The translations under genes and the position numbers were made by a program. Below the pieces are notes generated by a model. That model saw only the letters and a program-made list of their open reading frames with translations, was not told the origin of the DNA and ran no database searches. This document shows, one piece after another, positions 1-9,376 of a DNA stretch of 64,000 bases; within the stretch, counting starts at the first letter, position 1; every line of letters starts with the position of its first letter. Source of the stretch: Niallia circulans (GTDB taxonomy: Bacteria; Bacillota; Bacilli; Bacillales; Cytobacillaceae); assembly GCF_007273535.1 (NCBI RefSeq), contig NZ_RIBP01000004.1:1898001-1962000 (forward strand). The letters are read 5' to 3'.

Positions 1-625
1 TGGTGAGAAAGCATTCTGCTCAGGTGGAGACCAGAAGGTAAGAGGACATGGTGGTTACGTTGGGGAAGATCAAATTCCTCGTTTGAATGTTCTTGACCTG
101 CAACGATTAATTCGTGTTATTCCAAAACCGGTTATCGCAATGGTTAAAGGATACGCGATTGGCGGCGGTCATGTACTTCATGTAGTATGTGATTTAACAA
201 TCGCTGCAGACAATGCAGTATTTGGTCAAACAGGACCAAATGTAGGAAGCTTTGACGCAGGTTACGGTTCTGGCTATTTGGCACGTATTGTCGGTCATAA
301 GAAAGCAAAAGAAATTTGGTTCTTATGCAGACAATATAATGCACAGGAAGCACTGGATATGGGACTTGTAAACACGGTTGTTCCTTTAGAGCAAGTTGAA
401 GAAGAAACAATCAAATGGTGTGAGGAAATCCTTGAGAAGAGTCCAACTGCTTTACGTTTCTTGAAGGCAGCATTTAATGCTGATACAGATGGTCTTGCAG
501 GGATCCAGCAATTTGCCGGAGATGCTACGCTTTTATACTATACAACGGATGAGGCAAAAGAAGGACGCGATTCCTTTAAGGAAAAACGCAAGCCAGATTT
601 TGGTCAATTCCCACGTTTCCCTTAA
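1..625 (+). CDS. menB: 1,4-dihydroxy-2-naphthoyl-CoA synthase (5' truncated)
   Basis: Crotonase-fold enzyme that closes the second naphthoquinone ring: o-succinylbenzoyl-CoA becomes DHNA-CoA in cytosolic menaquinone synthesis. The frame is open from base 2 and shows 207 residues, so roughly 60 N-terminal residues lie before the window. Visible signatures are AFCSGGDQ near the cut end, the GYAIGGGH oxyanion segment, [17 protein letters not shown], and the C-terminal [10 protein letters not shown] typical of MenB. It is followed by menE, the preceding pathway step, but a hairpin separates the two. Identification is very secure; only the start is missing. Confidence 0.97.
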   Translation, partial: GEKAFCSGGDQKVRGHGGYVGEDQIPRLNVLDLQRLIRVIPKPVIAMVKGYAIGGGHVLHVVCDLTIAADNAVFGQTGPNVGSFDAGYGSGYLARIVGHKKAKEIWFLCRQYNAQEALDMGLVNTVVPLEQVEEETIKWCEEILEKSPTALRFLKAAFNADTDGLAGIQQFAGDATLLYYTTDEAKEGRDSFKEKRKPDFGQFPRFP

Positions 626-644
626 TGGTTAAGGGATAAAATGA

Positions 645-714
645 AAAGGGTGACTCTTAGCATCTAACTTCCGCTCCAGCTAGAGAGAAAGGAAGATAGA
701 TGAGAGTCGCCTTT
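645..714 (+). terminator. Probable intrinsic terminator after menB
   Basis: A long imperfect hairpin pairs the GACTCT/CATCTA/CTTCC side with GGAAG/TAGATG/AGAGTC and is followed by a T-rich stretch. It lies between menB and menE, so menE may have its own promoter or depend on read-through. Confidence 0.6.
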
Positions 715-761
715 CTTTAATTTACAAATAAATAATTAGTAATGTTAAAGGGGAGAATTAT

Positions 762-2231
762 ATGGGAGAAATACTTCCTAATTTCCTGAAAAATCGTGCT
801 TCTTTAACTCCTAACAAAGAAGCAATTGTTTACAATAAAAATCGTTTAACCTTTCATGAGCTATATGAAAAAGCATACTATACAGCAGGGGTATTGGCTG
901 CAGAAGGAATCACAAAAGGGGACTATGTTGCTTTTTTAGTGAAAAACGATCTCCACACAGTAATTTCTCTTCTTTCTCTTCAGCTGCTTGGTGCAAGAGC
1001 AGTACTCTTGAATAATCGGCTTACAGCAAGTGAATTGCTGTATCAAATAAAAGACTCTAGTTCTCTGTTTCTTATTGCAGATAATGATTTTCGGACAAAG
1101 GCAGAGGACGTGCTCCGTAACGCTTCCTCCTTAAAAGTCATCTTTCAAAAAGAGTTGGAAACAAAGCCTTTTCAGCAGCCTTTCGTTCAGGAAACAGTGC
1201 ATTTAAATGAAACATGTACAATTATGTATACGTCTGGTACAACCGGATTTCCAAAAGGTGTGATTCAAACATATGGTAATCATTGGTGGAGTGCTGTCGG
1301 GAATGTTTTAAATGCAGGATTAACAGAAAATGATGTTTGGCTGTGTACTGTTCCTATCTTTCATATAAGTGGCTATTCGATCTTAATGCGGAGTCTTCTG
1401 TATGGAATGAAGGTTATCCTTCATGAATCATTTGATGAAAAACGAGTGCTTGCAGATTTGGTGCAGGAAAAAATAACAATTATGTCTGTCGTAACAACAA
1501 TGCTGAATCGAATTGAAAAGGCTGCAAATGGTGCGTTCCCTGACTATTTCCGCTATATGCTCCTTGGCGGCGGCCCTGCTTCTATTGAGTTAATATCGAG
1601 CTGTATGAATAAGGGAATACCTGTTTATTATTCGTATGGAATGACAGAAACCTCATCTCAAATCGTTACATTACCTCCTGAGGATGCCGCAAGAAAGATT
1701 GGCTCTGCAGGCAAGCCTTTATTTCCCGCCCAGCTGAAAATTCTCGATGAAAAAGGGAATGAGCTAGGAGCAAATGAAGCTGGGGAGATAGTTGTATTTG
1801 GACCTAATGTGTCAAAGGGATATTTAAACAAAGGCCCTCACTCTGTTGATGGCTGGTTTCATACAGGGGATATTGGGTATAAAGATTCAGAAGGCTTTCT
1901 GTATGTTCTCGATCGGCGCTCTGATTTAATTATATCTGGGGGCGAGAATATTTATCCAGCAGAAATAGAAGCTGTCTTATCCTCCATTACAGGTATAAAG
2001 GAAGCGGGTGTAGTTGGAATGGATGACCGAAAGTGGGGACAAGTTCCAATCGCTTTTGTCGTATGTGAGGAAGGGACGGAGGTTCTTGCAGCACAAGTTT
2101 TGGAGGTATGTAAAAGAAGATTAGCTTCCTATAAGCTACCGAAGGAAATCCGTTTTATTGAAGAACTTCCGAGGAATGCCTCCAAAAAAATCGTGAGAAG
2201 AACATTACGAGAATGGATTAAGCCGCACTAA
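762..2231 (+). CDS. menE: o-succinylbenzoate-CoA ligase
   Basis: Adenylate-forming ligase that activates o-succinylbenzoate with ATP and CoA, giving the substrate for MenB in menaquinone synthesis. The 489 residues match the family length. The AMP-binding P-loop YTSGTTGFPKG is at about residues 156-166, the YSYGMTETSS adenine segment lies near 290, GWFHTGDIG near 365, and the C-terminal lysine region follows PRNASKKI. The ATG has a good ribosome site (AAAGGGGAGAA). Cytosolic. Placement directly after menB supports the call over a generic acyl-CoA synthetase. Confidence 0.95.
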   Translation: MGEILPNFLKNRASLTPNKEAIVYNKNRLTFHELYEKAYYTAGVLAAEGITKGDYVAFLVKNDLHTVISLLSLQLLGARAVLLNNRLTASELLYQIKDSSSLFLIADNDFRTKAEDVLRNASSLKVIFQKELETKPFQQPFVQETVHLNETCTIMYTSGTTGFPKGVIQTYGNHWWSAVGNVLNAGLTENDVWLCTVPIFHISGYSILMRSLLYGMKVILHESFDEKRVLADLVQEKITIMSVVTTMLNRIEKAANGAFPDYFRYMLLGGGPASIELISSCMNKGIPVYYSYGMTETSSQIVTLPPEDAARKIGSAGKPLFPAQLKILDEKGNELGANEAGEIVVFGPNVSKGYLNKGPHSVDGWFHTGDIGYKDSEGFLYVLDRRSDLIISGGENIYPAEIEAVLSSITGIKEAGVVGMDDRKWGQVPIAFVVCEEGTEVLAAQVLEVCKRRLASYKLPKEIRFIEELPRNASKKIVRRTLREWIKPH

Positions 2232-2264
2232 AAACTAATTAAAATTAATTAGGGGGCAATCATA

Positions 2265-3500
2265 ATGGAGCCAAATTTGTATCATGGAAATTTGTACTGG
2301 CCGCAAACACTGGAATACATTCCATCCTATCCTGCTCTTGCAGAGGATATCGTATGTGACGTGCTTATTGTAGGTGGCGGGATGTCAGGTGCAATTTCTG
2401 CTAATATCCTTTCAAAGGAAGATTTAAAGATAGTTGTTGCAGATAAACGAAAAATTGCGCATGGCAGCTCCTCGGCAAATACAGGGCTTCTTCAATATTC
2501 TAATGACATGATGCTTCATGAATTTGCCCAGTCAATTGGTGAGGAACAGGCTGTGAGATTTTACCGTCTCTGTTTTGAGGCGATGAAGGATCTTAAAAGC
2601 TTAGCGAGCTCTCTTAAAGAGGATGTTCAGTTTAAGCCAAGAAAAAGCTTGTATTATGCAAGTACGGAGCATGATGCAGCCAAACTGCAAACAGAATATA
2701 ATATGTTAAAAAAACATGGCTTTCCTGTTGAATATTTGCATGAAAAGGATATTAAGGAACGATTTGGATTTTCTAAACCTGCTGCCATCTTAACAGATGG
2801 AGATGCAGAGGTTAATCCTCAGAAGTTTGTTATGCAACTTATGAAAGAGGCAGCTTCACAAGAGAACGTTCAAGTTTTTGAACAAACAGAAATGAAAGAG
2901 CTAGGATTTAATGATGGCTATTGGCATTTTAAATCCAATAAGGGAGCGACAATACGAGCGAAAAAGGTCATTTATTCGACTGGGTATGAGGCAGCACTTC
3001 ATACAAACAAGCTTGGTGCAGAACTGAATCGTTCCTTTGCGATTGCGACTACACCTTTACAATCCTATCCTGGCTGGGAAGACATGAGTTTGGTTTGGGA
3101 AACAAAACGCCCCTATTTTTATATGAGAACTACATACGATGGCAGAATAGTGGCAGGCGGACTTGATGAGGATCCGATGGAAGCTCCGACCGATCCAGAA
3201 ATTATTCAAAAATACGGGGAGAAACTACTGGCAAGAATAAAGGAGCATTACCCTGATTACGACATAGAGGTTGACTATGCTTATGGAGCGACCTTTGGTG
3301 AATCTGTTGATGGCAGACCATTTATCGGAAGACATCCAAACAAAGACGGTATTTTTTATTGTTTAGGGTATGGTGGGAACGGAACGGTGTACAGCATGTT
3401 TGGGGCAAAAATGATACGTGAAATGATTATGGATGGCCATCATCCTGATGAGGAACTAGTTGCACCTGACAGACCAATTGATAAATCTGCATCGAACTAA
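2265..3500 (+). CDS. FAD-dependent oxidoreductase, D-amino-acid oxidase (DAO) family
   Basis: A 411-residue flavoprotein with an N-terminal Rossmann dinucleotide site (VLIVGGGMSG, residues 34-42), an SSSANTGLLQY segment typical of the DAO/glycine oxidase superfamily, and a C-terminal FAD-closing motif (DGRPFIGRHP, then CLGYGGNGT). Such enzymes oxidise secondary or primary amines or amino acids; the substrate cannot be read from sequence. It starts 33 nt after menE behind AGGGGG and ends in a perfect palindromic terminator, so it may be cotranscribed with menE, without proof of a menaquinone role. Confidence 0.82.
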   Translation: MEPNLYHGNLYWPQTLEYIPSYPALAEDIVCDVLIVGGGMSGAISANILSKEDLKIVVADKRKIAHGSSSANTGLLQYSNDMMLHEFAQSIGEEQAVRFYRLCFEAMKDLKSLASSLKEDVQFKPRKSLYYASTEHDAAKLQTEYNMLKKHGFPVEYLHEKDIKERFGFSKPAAILTDGDAEVNPQKFVMQLMKEAASQENVQVFEQTEMKELGFNDGYWHFKSNKGATIRAKKVIYSTGYEAALHTNKLGAELNRSFAIATTPLQSYPGWEDMSLVWETKRPYFYMRTTYDGRIVAGGLDEDPMEAPTDPEIIQKYGEKLLARIKEHYPDYDIEVDYAYGATFGESVDGRPFIGRHPNKDGIFYCLGYGGNGTVYSMFGAKMIREMIMDGHHPDEELVAPDRPIDKSASN

Positions 3501-3546
3501 AAACGCAAAGAAAAGAGAGGCAATTGCCTCTCTTTTCTTTGCGTTT
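3501..3546. terminator. 46-nt perfect palindrome, bidirectional terminator
   Basis: A perfect inverted repeat centred on CAATTG (3521-3526), with a purine-rich left half and a T-rich right half, starts one base after the FAD oxidoreductase stop. Its right edge overlaps the stop codon of the minus-strand DUF1540 gene. Both orientations give a long hairpin with a T-rich 3' arm, so it probably ends transcription from both sides. Confidence 0.85.
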
Positions 3547-3700
3547 ACTCAGTCGGCTGAAATGTTTTGCAGTCCGTTTCGCGGCTGTTATCAGCATATT
3601 CACCAACATGACTTACTACATAAATTTGATCTGCTCCACATAAATTTCCACTTTCCCAAAAACTACAGTTTCTTACTTCACAAAGTACATCTTTTGCCAA
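3545..3700 (-). CDS. DUF1540 domain small cysteine-rich protein
   Basis: A 51-codon gene read on the minus strand from a TTG at 3700 preceded by AAGGAG at good spacing. The product begins MAKDVLCEVRNCSFW, continues GNLCGADQIYVVSH and ends ETDCKTFQPTE. Four cysteines (7, 12, 21, 43) in the C-x4-C-x8-C pattern plus a terminal TDCKTF are hallmarks of DUF1540, probably a small metal-binding fold; the role is unknown. It lies between the FAD oxidoreductase and ythB, and its stop sits inside the palindromic terminator. It is short enough to be missed by many gene finders. Confidence 0.85.
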   Translation of the reverse strand: MAKDVLCEVRNCSFWESGNLCGADQIYVVSHVGEYADNSRETDCKTFQPTE

Positions 3701-3808
3701 TAGAAACACGCTCCTTATTTGGCTTATGCTTAATAGGAATCGGATAACCCTTTTCCTATAATTAGTATGGAGCAGGTACTTCGGATTTATACTAGTGTGA
3801 ATGTGAGC

Positions 3809-4846
3809 CTATTTTTTAGTTGCTTGTAAGTATTTCTTATCATGCATAAATAGTTTCCAGAAAAAGTAGAAGCCAGGAAACAGGATAATAAAGGCAGCGA
3901 TATAAGTTGCGAATATTGCATGAAAAGAACTAGGGCTTGTAAAGGAAGATGTAATTGTTACCTCAGGATAAACGATATATGGGAGATGAGCTTTACCGTA
4001 AACATAGCTTGCTATCATATATTGAATCGTAATCGAAACAATAGCGAGCCGCGGCAATCCCCTGATATCCTTGTTTTTTCGGGATGGAAGAAACAGACCT
4101 GCGCCTCCAAGCAGAAAAAAGAAAAGAGAGAGGAGAAGCAAATATAAATCATCCATCATCTTTACATAAATCCAATTTGCATCCTGCTTTAAAGTAATCA
4201 TGATAAATACAGCCATCAGTAAGGAAATAGGACCAAGAATAATTGCATCCCTTCTGTAAAGCCGATAGGCCTCAGGCTCTTTCGAAACATTTGAATAGTC
4301 AGCCAGCAGCAAGGAAGACAAAAAAAGTGTGCTGCTCAAGGCAAAGCCAAAGAAGGCATATTCATTCGGACTTGAAAACAGGCCGACTAAATCAAGGCTC
4401 TGTTTACCATCAGCAAAATCAACAAATCCTCCATGTGTAATTGGAAGGACACTAAGCAAAATCCCGGGAATTAACATCCCGGTTATACCAGAAATATACG
4501 TAAGAGGCTTGCGGTATTCTTCAACAATATTTGAAAAGACAAGGAAGGCACTTCTGATTGCTAACAGCAGCAGAATCAGACTTCCTGGTATAAGGAGTAC
4601 CGTTCCTAACGTATAGGCAGCCTTCGGAAATAAGCTGTAGACTGCGACAACAATTGCAACAACAAAGGTATTTGTCACTTCCCATGTTGGGGATAGATAA
4701 CGGTTAGCGATATTGGTTGCTCTTGTCTTGTCTCTATTAATGTAAACCATTGACCAAAAGCCAGCGCCAAAGTCCATTGTTGCCATTATTGCATAGATAA
4801 AAACGAAACCCCACAGTACTGTAATCGCAAGTAATGAATCTGTCAT
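3809..4846 (-). CDS. ythB: Cytochrome bd-type quinol oxidase subunit II
   Basis: CydB-family membrane subunit of a quinol-oxidising, oxygen-reducing terminal oxidase. The 345 residues contain about eight to nine hydrophobic helices and the N-terminal signature GFVFIYAIMATMDFGAGFW. It begins 14 nt after the stop of the CydA-like gene, so the two form an operon, matching the ythAB arrangement of B. subtilis rather than cydABCD; no cydCD genes follow. It sits in the plasma membrane and would drain menaquinol made by the adjacent men genes. Confidence 0.92.
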   Translation of the reverse strand: MTDSLLAITVLWGFVFIYAIMATMDFGAGFWSMVYINRDKTRATNIANRYLSPTWEVTNTFVVAIVVAVYSLFPKAAYTLGTVLLIPGSLILLLLAIRSAFLVFSNIVEEYRKPLTYISGITGMLIPGILLSVLPITHGGFVDFADGKQSLDLVGLFSSPNEYAFFGFALSSTLFLSSLLLADYSNVSKEPEAYRLYRRDAIILGPISLLMAVFIMITLKQDANWIYVKMMDDLYLLLLSLFFFLLGGAGLFLPSRKNKDIRGLPRLAIVSITIQYMIASYVYGKAHLPYIVYPEVTITSSFTSPSSFHAIFATYIAAFIILFPGFYFFWKLFMHDKKYLQATKK

Positions 4847-4860
4847 TTTGCCACCACTCC

Positions 4861-6222
4861 TTAACTGTTAGATCCAAACAGTGGGATCTCTTTTTCCTTT
4901 GCAGCATTTAAGTCTTTCAGTACCGTGTTTTTACGGAAGTAATAGATAAGCACTAACGAAACGGTTACCCCAAGAATGATATAAACAATCATAAAAGAGA
5001 AAAACAGTAATGGAAGGTTACCGGAGGTCGTAACTGAGTCTGCTGTTGATAGCTTCCGATAAATAGTCCAAGGCTGTCGTCCTGTACATGCAAAAATCCA
5101 ACCGCATTCAATACTTAAAATAGCAAGTGGTCCTGATGCCACAAATATCCACATTAAAAACTTAGGAAAACGTTCCTTCTTCAGCAAGTATTTCCATGCT
5201 AAGGAAGCAAAGGACAGCAAAATTAAAAACGAGCCTATTCCAACCATCGCATTAAATAGCGTATGTATATAAAGCGGCGGCCAATATTCCTCAGGGAAAT
5301 CGTTTAAGCCTGTCACTACTGTATCGAAGCTGTTACCTGCCAAGAAACTAAGCGCCCAAGGTATCTCGATAGCACCGACAATTTCCTTGTTTTCCTTGTC
5401 CGTATAACCCCCAATAGCAAGAGGGGCATGCGATTGTGTTTCAAAAAGACCTTCTGCAGCTGCCAGCTTTTCTGGTTGATATTCGTACAGCTTCTGTGCA
5501 GATTCATGTCCATTTAACGCAGTAAGTAAGGAAAATACAGCACCAACTGCAAGGCTTAATACTAATGCCTTTTGATGGAACTGAAAAATTCGCGAGCCAA
5601 ACGGCTGCTTCATCATCTTCACTGCAGAAACAGCTGCGACAACAAAAGCTCCTGTAGTGTACGCACTCATAGCGACATGTCCTGCCGAGACAAAGAAAGT
5701 AGGATTGAAGAAGGCCTTCCATGGATCTACGTCCGTTATTTCCCCGTTAGTCATATTAAATCCTTGAGGGGTACCTTCAAATGCATGAACATTTGTAATT
5801 AGAATAGCAGAAGCTAAGGCACCAATGGCAACAAGAATAAGACTGATGATTCTTGCCCATGGTGGAATCCTTTCGGCAGCATATACATAGATGGACATAA
5901 ATAATGCCTCTATGAAAAAAGCATAGATTTCAATTTGAAACGGCAAGGCCATTACTTCTCCGATTACTTTCATGAAACCTGGCCATAAAAGAGAAAGCTG
6001 AAGACCTGCAATTGTTCCTGTAGGGATGCCGACACCTAGCAGAATCCCGAATGTCTTTGTCCATCTTTTTGCCATAATGACATAGTCAAGGTCCTTCTTT
6101 CGTTGATAAAGAATTTCTGCTACTAACATCATTAAAGGCAAACCGACACCAATTGTCGCGAATATGATGTGAAATCCCATCGTCATCCCGAACATACTTC
6201 GAGCAGTAACTAGATGATCCAT
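4861..6222 (-). CDS. ythA: Cytochrome bd-type quinol oxidase subunit I
   Basis: CydA-family subunit carrying the hemes of a bd-type oxidase. The 453 residues begin MDHLVTARSMFGMTMGFHIIF, containing the early heme-ligand histidine, and later carry GRQPWTIY preceded by GWIFACT. A short quinol-binding loop and the GRQPW motif fit the cyanide-insensitive (CIO/YthA) branch. It is followed 14 nt later by ythB. The start ATG follows AAGGAAAGGATAG. Role: oxygen reduction coupled to quinol oxidation, mainly under low oxygen or stress in relatives. Confidence 0.93.
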   Translation of the reverse strand: MDHLVTARSMFGMTMGFHIIFATIGVGLPLMMLVAEILYQRKKDLDYVIMAKRWTKTFGILLGVGIPTGTIAGLQLSLLWPGFMKVIGEVMALPFQIEIYAFFIEALFMSIYVYAAERIPPWARIISLILVAIGALASAILITNVHAFEGTPQGFNMTNGEITDVDPWKAFFNPTFFVSAGHVAMSAYTTGAFVVAAVSAVKMMKQPFGSRIFQFHQKALVLSLAVGAVFSLLTALNGHESAQKLYEYQPEKLAAAEGLFETQSHAPLAIGGYTDKENKEIVGAIEIPWALSFLAGNSFDTVVTGLNDFPEEYWPPLYIHTLFNAMVGIGSFLILLSFASLAWKYLLKKERFPKFLMWIFVASGPLAILSIECGWIFACTGRQPWTIYRKLSTADSVTTSGNLPLLFFSFMIVYIILGVTVSLVLIYYFRKNTVLKDLNAAKEKEIPLFGSNS

Positions 6223-6418
6223 TAATATCTATCCTTTCCTTCTATATTGCATTTACTGCTGTTAGTATTTTCAGGAATTGGCGGAATTATGTAAGATTAC
6301 CTGTATGCAGGATTTGAGTTGTTATTTGAGGTGGTCTTCAAAAGATTTTTTTTTTACTATATAATATAGATGTATATAGTGAAAAAAAGCATAAACCAGA
6401 AAGATAGGAGATAAGAGA

Positions 6419-6982
6419 ATGACATTATTAAATGATATTTTAACTTTTAACGAAGAATTTGTAGCGGAAAACAAATATGAGCGTTATATAACGACGAAAT
6501 TTCCTAATAAAAAGATGGTTATTTTAACTTGTATGGACACAAGACTTCTTGAGCTATTGCCACATGCTTTAAATCTTGCTAATGGTGATGTAAAGCTAGT
6601 AAAAAATGCTGGCGCAATGGTAGTGCATCCTTTCGGAAGTATCATGCGAAGCATTCTAGTGGCTGTTTATGAATTGAAGGCAGACGAAGTAATGATTATT
6701 GGACATCATGATTGTGGAATGAGTGCATTAAACTATGACTCTATGCTGGATAAAATGAAGGATAGAGGAATTTCAGAGGATACGATCAGCACGTTAGAGA
6801 ACTCAGGCATGGACTTGGATAAATGGCTGACAGGCTTTAGTTCTGTTGAAGAAAGTGTGTCACATAGTGTGAAAATGGTGAAGAATCATCCCCTTCTTCC
6901 ACCGAAGGTTCCTGTTCATGGCTTAGTAATTGACCCTAAAACAGGAAAGCTTGACCTTGTTGTCGATGGCTATGAAGCTTAA
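6419..6982 (+). CDS. ytiB: Beta-class carbonic anhydrase
   Basis: Zinc enzyme interconverting CO2 and bicarbonate. In 187 residues the zinc ligands are visible as C38, H96 and C99 (motifs CMDTR and GHHDCG), with the Asp40-Arg42 dyad next to the first cysteine. Length and motif spacing match YtiB-type beta carbonic anhydrases. The ATG has an AGGAGATAAGAG ribosome site. The gene is convergent with yidD and shares the TTAA at 6979-6982, which supplies stop codons to both strands. Confidence 0.93.
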   Translation: MTLLNDILTFNEEFVAENKYERYITTKFPNKKMVILTCMDTRLLELLPHALNLANGDVKLVKNAGAMVVHPFGSIMRSILVAVYELKADEVMIIGHHDCGMSALNYDSMLDKMKDRGISEDTISTLENSGMDLDKWLTGFSSVEESVSHSVKMVKNHPLLPPKVPVHGLVIDPKTGKLDLVVDGYEA

Positions 6983-7227
6983 TTAGGGGAATGATCCTTT
7001 TTATGCGGCCATTCTTCCGGGACTGGATCGATTCCGCCTGGATGAAATGGATGGCATTTGGAAATGCGCCGAATTGTTAAAAAACCACCCTTCCATGCGC
7101 CATGCTTTTTGATAGCCTCTAATCCATAGGAGGAACAGGTAGGATAGAAGCGGCACGAAGGCGGGGTTAACGGTGAAATTGCCTTTTGATAAAAACGAAT
7201 GATTAAGATGAACAGTTTGCTTAGCAT
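6979..7227 (-). CDS. yidD: Membrane protein insertion efficiency factor YidD
   Basis: Small membrane-associated protein of the YidD family (B. subtilis YtjA) that helps YidC-type insertion. The 82 residues hold the invariant [20 protein letters not shown] and [13 protein letters not shown] segments with conserved cysteines, then [14 protein letters not shown]. The ATG at 7227 is chosen because AGGAG (7236-7240) stands 8 nt before it; a GTG at 7236 would overlap that site. Its tail overlaps ytiB by 4 nt. Confidence 0.92.
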   Translation of the reverse strand: MLSKLFILIIRFYQKAISPLTPPSCRFYPTCSSYGLEAIKKHGAWKGGFLTIRRISKCHPFHPGGIDPVPEEWPHKKDHSPN

Positions 7228-7409
7228 GTTTAGCACTCCTAATTTAATGCTTAATGAAGACAGTATAGCATGCTGGCAATTGAGATGAAAATGTCAGCAC
7301 TTCATGAGAAGAACATAATTGTGCCGGGGAAATATAATATAATTAAGTTGATGAAATTACTCGGGTTTTACGTTATAATAAAGTAACGAAAAAAAAGGGG
7401 ATGACTTAA

Positions 7410-7883
7410 ATGCCTTCAGTTGAAAGCTTTGAATTGGATCATAATGCCGTGAAAGCTCCTTATGTTAGACACTGTGGTGTCCACAAGGTAGGAAGTGACG
7501 GAGTTGTTAATAAATACGATATTCGTTTTTGCCAGCCAAATAAACAGGCAATGAAGCCTGATGTTATTCATACATTAGAGCATTTGCTTGCCTTTAATCT
7601 TCGAGCACATGTTGAAAAGTATGATCACTTTGATATTATTGATATTTCGCCAATGGGCTGCCAAACTGGCTACTATTTAGTTGTTAGTGGTGAACCGACA
7701 GTGGAAGAAATTATTGATTTGCTTGAAGATACAATGAAAACAGCAGTAGAAATCACAGAAATTCCTGCTGCAAATGAAACACAATGCGGTCAAGCAAAAC
7801 TTCACGACTTAGAAGGTGCAAAAAAGCTAATGCAATTTTGGCTAAAACAAAGCAAGGAAGACTTGAAGCAAGTTTTCGCATAA
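7410..7883 (+). CDS. luxS: S-ribosylhomocysteine lyase
   Basis: Metalloenzyme that splits S-ribosylhomocysteine into homocysteine and the AI-2 precursor DPD, part of the activated methyl cycle fed by MetK (also in this window). The 157 residues show the metal ligands H54 and H58 (HTLEH) and C126, plus the catalytic C84 in MGCQTGYY, at the positions expected for B. subtilis LuxS. The ATG follows AAAAAGGGGATGA. A strong terminator follows the stop. Confidence 0.98.
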   Translation: MPSVESFELDHNAVKAPYVRHCGVHKVGSDGVVNKYDIRFCQPNKQAMKPDVIHTLEHLLAFNLRAHVEKYDHFDIIDISPMGCQTGYYLVVSGEPTVEEIIDLLEDTMKTAVEITEIPAANETQCGQAKLHDLEGAKKLMQFWLKQSKEDLKQVFA

Positions 7884-7888
7884 AAATT

Positions 7889-7923
7889 AGAGATGCTGAA
7901 ATTTTTTCAGCATCTCTTTTTTT
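7889..7923. terminator. Intrinsic terminator between luxS and cls
   Basis: A 13-bp perfect stem (AGAGATGCTGAAA with its complement, TTT loop) is followed by a T-run. It terminates luxS; the A-rich left flank means it could also serve the convergent cls gene. Confidence 0.9.
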
Positions 7924-9376
7924 ATAACAATGGACTTAATAATCTAGAGAATGATTCCTTAAATTTAATCCACAATGATCTTTTTGAATAGCTGTCCAAT
8001 GTCAGGGAAGTACATAATTTCATGTCCTCGAGGAAGCCGTTTGTGAGTGCTGTAGATATTTCCTCACTGTATATAAATGCGTTTACCTCGAAGTTAAGGC
8101 GAAAGCTTCTCATGTCAATATTAGCAGTACCGACAGAGCTGATTTTACTGTCCACAAGCAGTGTTTTTGCATGTATAAAGCCATTTTCATATATATACAC
8201 CTTAGCTCCTGCCTTTAGCATTTCACCAATATAAGAGTAAGTTGCCCAGTATACAAACATATGGTCAGGTTTGTTAGGAATCATGATTTTGACATCAACA
8301 CCAGATAGTGCAGCAATCCGTAAAGTGTCCAGCAAGCTTGTATCTGGGATGAAATAAGGTGTTTGAATAAACACAGATTCCTTGGCAGCAGTAATCATTT
8401 TAATATAACCGTTTTTAATCTGCTCCCATTCTGAATTAGGCCCACTAGAAACTATCTGCATGCCAATATTGCCGACAATTTCGTCAAGCTTGCCAGGGAA
8501 ATATTCTGGTGAGTAATGAATTTCATGGTGCGGTGCCGCCTGATTCCAATCCAGGATAAATCTTGTCTGGATAGCATAAATGGCAGTTCCGACAATCCGT
8601 AGATGTGTGTCTCGCCAGTAGCCGAATTTCGGATTAAGCCCCAAATATTCATCTCCGACATTAAAGCCGCCGATATAGCCAGTTTGTCCGTCAATAATCG
8701 CAAGCTTGCGGTGATTACGGTAATTCATACGTAAATTAATCAAATGAAACTTACTCGGGAAAAAAACGGCAACCTGTCCGCCAGCTGCCTTTAAATCCTT
8801 AAACGCTCGCTTTCGTAATGTTCTGGAGCCGAGCTCATCATACAAAAGCCGAACCTCAAGACCTTCTTTTGCTTTCTCTGTTAACGCAGTTATTAATTTA
8901 GAGCCAATCCCATCATTTTTAAAAATATAATATTGGAGATGGATTGATTTCTTTGCATCCTTAATGTCCTGCAGCAATTGATCAAATTTTTCTTTACCGT
9001 CCGTAAAAATATCGACTGCGTTATTTTCGGTTAAGACTGCATCATTATTGAACAAATTCATATAAATAAGATCTTGGTTATTTTTGATAACATTATTTGT
9101 CGTCCGCAACTGATTAGAGCTAATTTGCAATAATTGAGACGCGAGTACTTGTTCGATTCCAAGCTTCTTTCTTTCATCCCATTGAAACATCTTTCGATTT
9201 CTCAAGTTTTGGCCAATAAGAAGATATAAGATAAATCCAAGAATAGGGATAAAGGTCAAAACCATGAGCCAAGCCCAAGTGGCAATAGGATCTTTTCTTT
9301 CAAAGAAAATAACAAGGAATGCGAAAATAATATTAAGTAAAATAATCGTACTAAGTAAAATGGTGTATACGTGCAT
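7922..9376 (-). CDS. cls: Cardiolipin synthase
   Basis: Phospholipase-D superfamily membrane enzyme joining two phosphatidylglycerols to form cardiolipin. From the chosen ATG at 9376 (ribosome site AAGGGA about 8 nt upstream) it has 484 residues. Two N-terminal transmembrane helices (about residues 4-24 and 33-54) precede two HKD motifs, HRKLAIIDG near 220 and HAKTLLVDS near 400. The frame stays open upstream to 9541, but that extension breaks the family N-terminus and is not used. It is not possible to assign which Bacillus cls paralogue this is. Confidence 0.93.
   Translation of the reverse strand: MHVYTILLSTIILLNIIFAFLVIFFERKDPIATWAWLMVLTFIPILGFILYLLIGQNLRNRKMFQWDERKKLGIEQVLASQLLQISSNQLRTTNNVIKNNQDLIYMNLFNNDAVLTENNAVDIFTDGKEKFDQLLQDIKDAKKSIHLQYYIFKNDGIGSKLITALTEKAKEGLEVRLLYDELGSRTLRKRAFKDLKAAGGQVAVFFPSKFHLINLRMNYRNHRKLAIIDGQTGYIGGFNVGDEYLGLNPKFGYWRDTHLRIVGTAIYAIQTRFILDWNQAAPHHEIHYSPEYFPGKLDEIVGNIGMQIVSSGPNSEWEQIKNGYIKMITAAKESVFIQTPYFIPDTSLLDTLRIAALSGVDVKIMIPNKPDHMFVYWATYSYIGEMLKAGAKVYIYENGFIHAKTLLVDSKISSVGTANIDMRSFRLNFEVNAFIYSEEISTALTNGFLEDMKLCTSLTLDSYSKRSLWIKFKESFSRLLSPLL

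Noticed and set aside
3460..3747. Plus-strand frame over the palindrome and DUF1540 gene
   Set aside because: It overlaps the end of the oxidoreductase and lacks a ribosome site; the minus strand has a recognisable protein.
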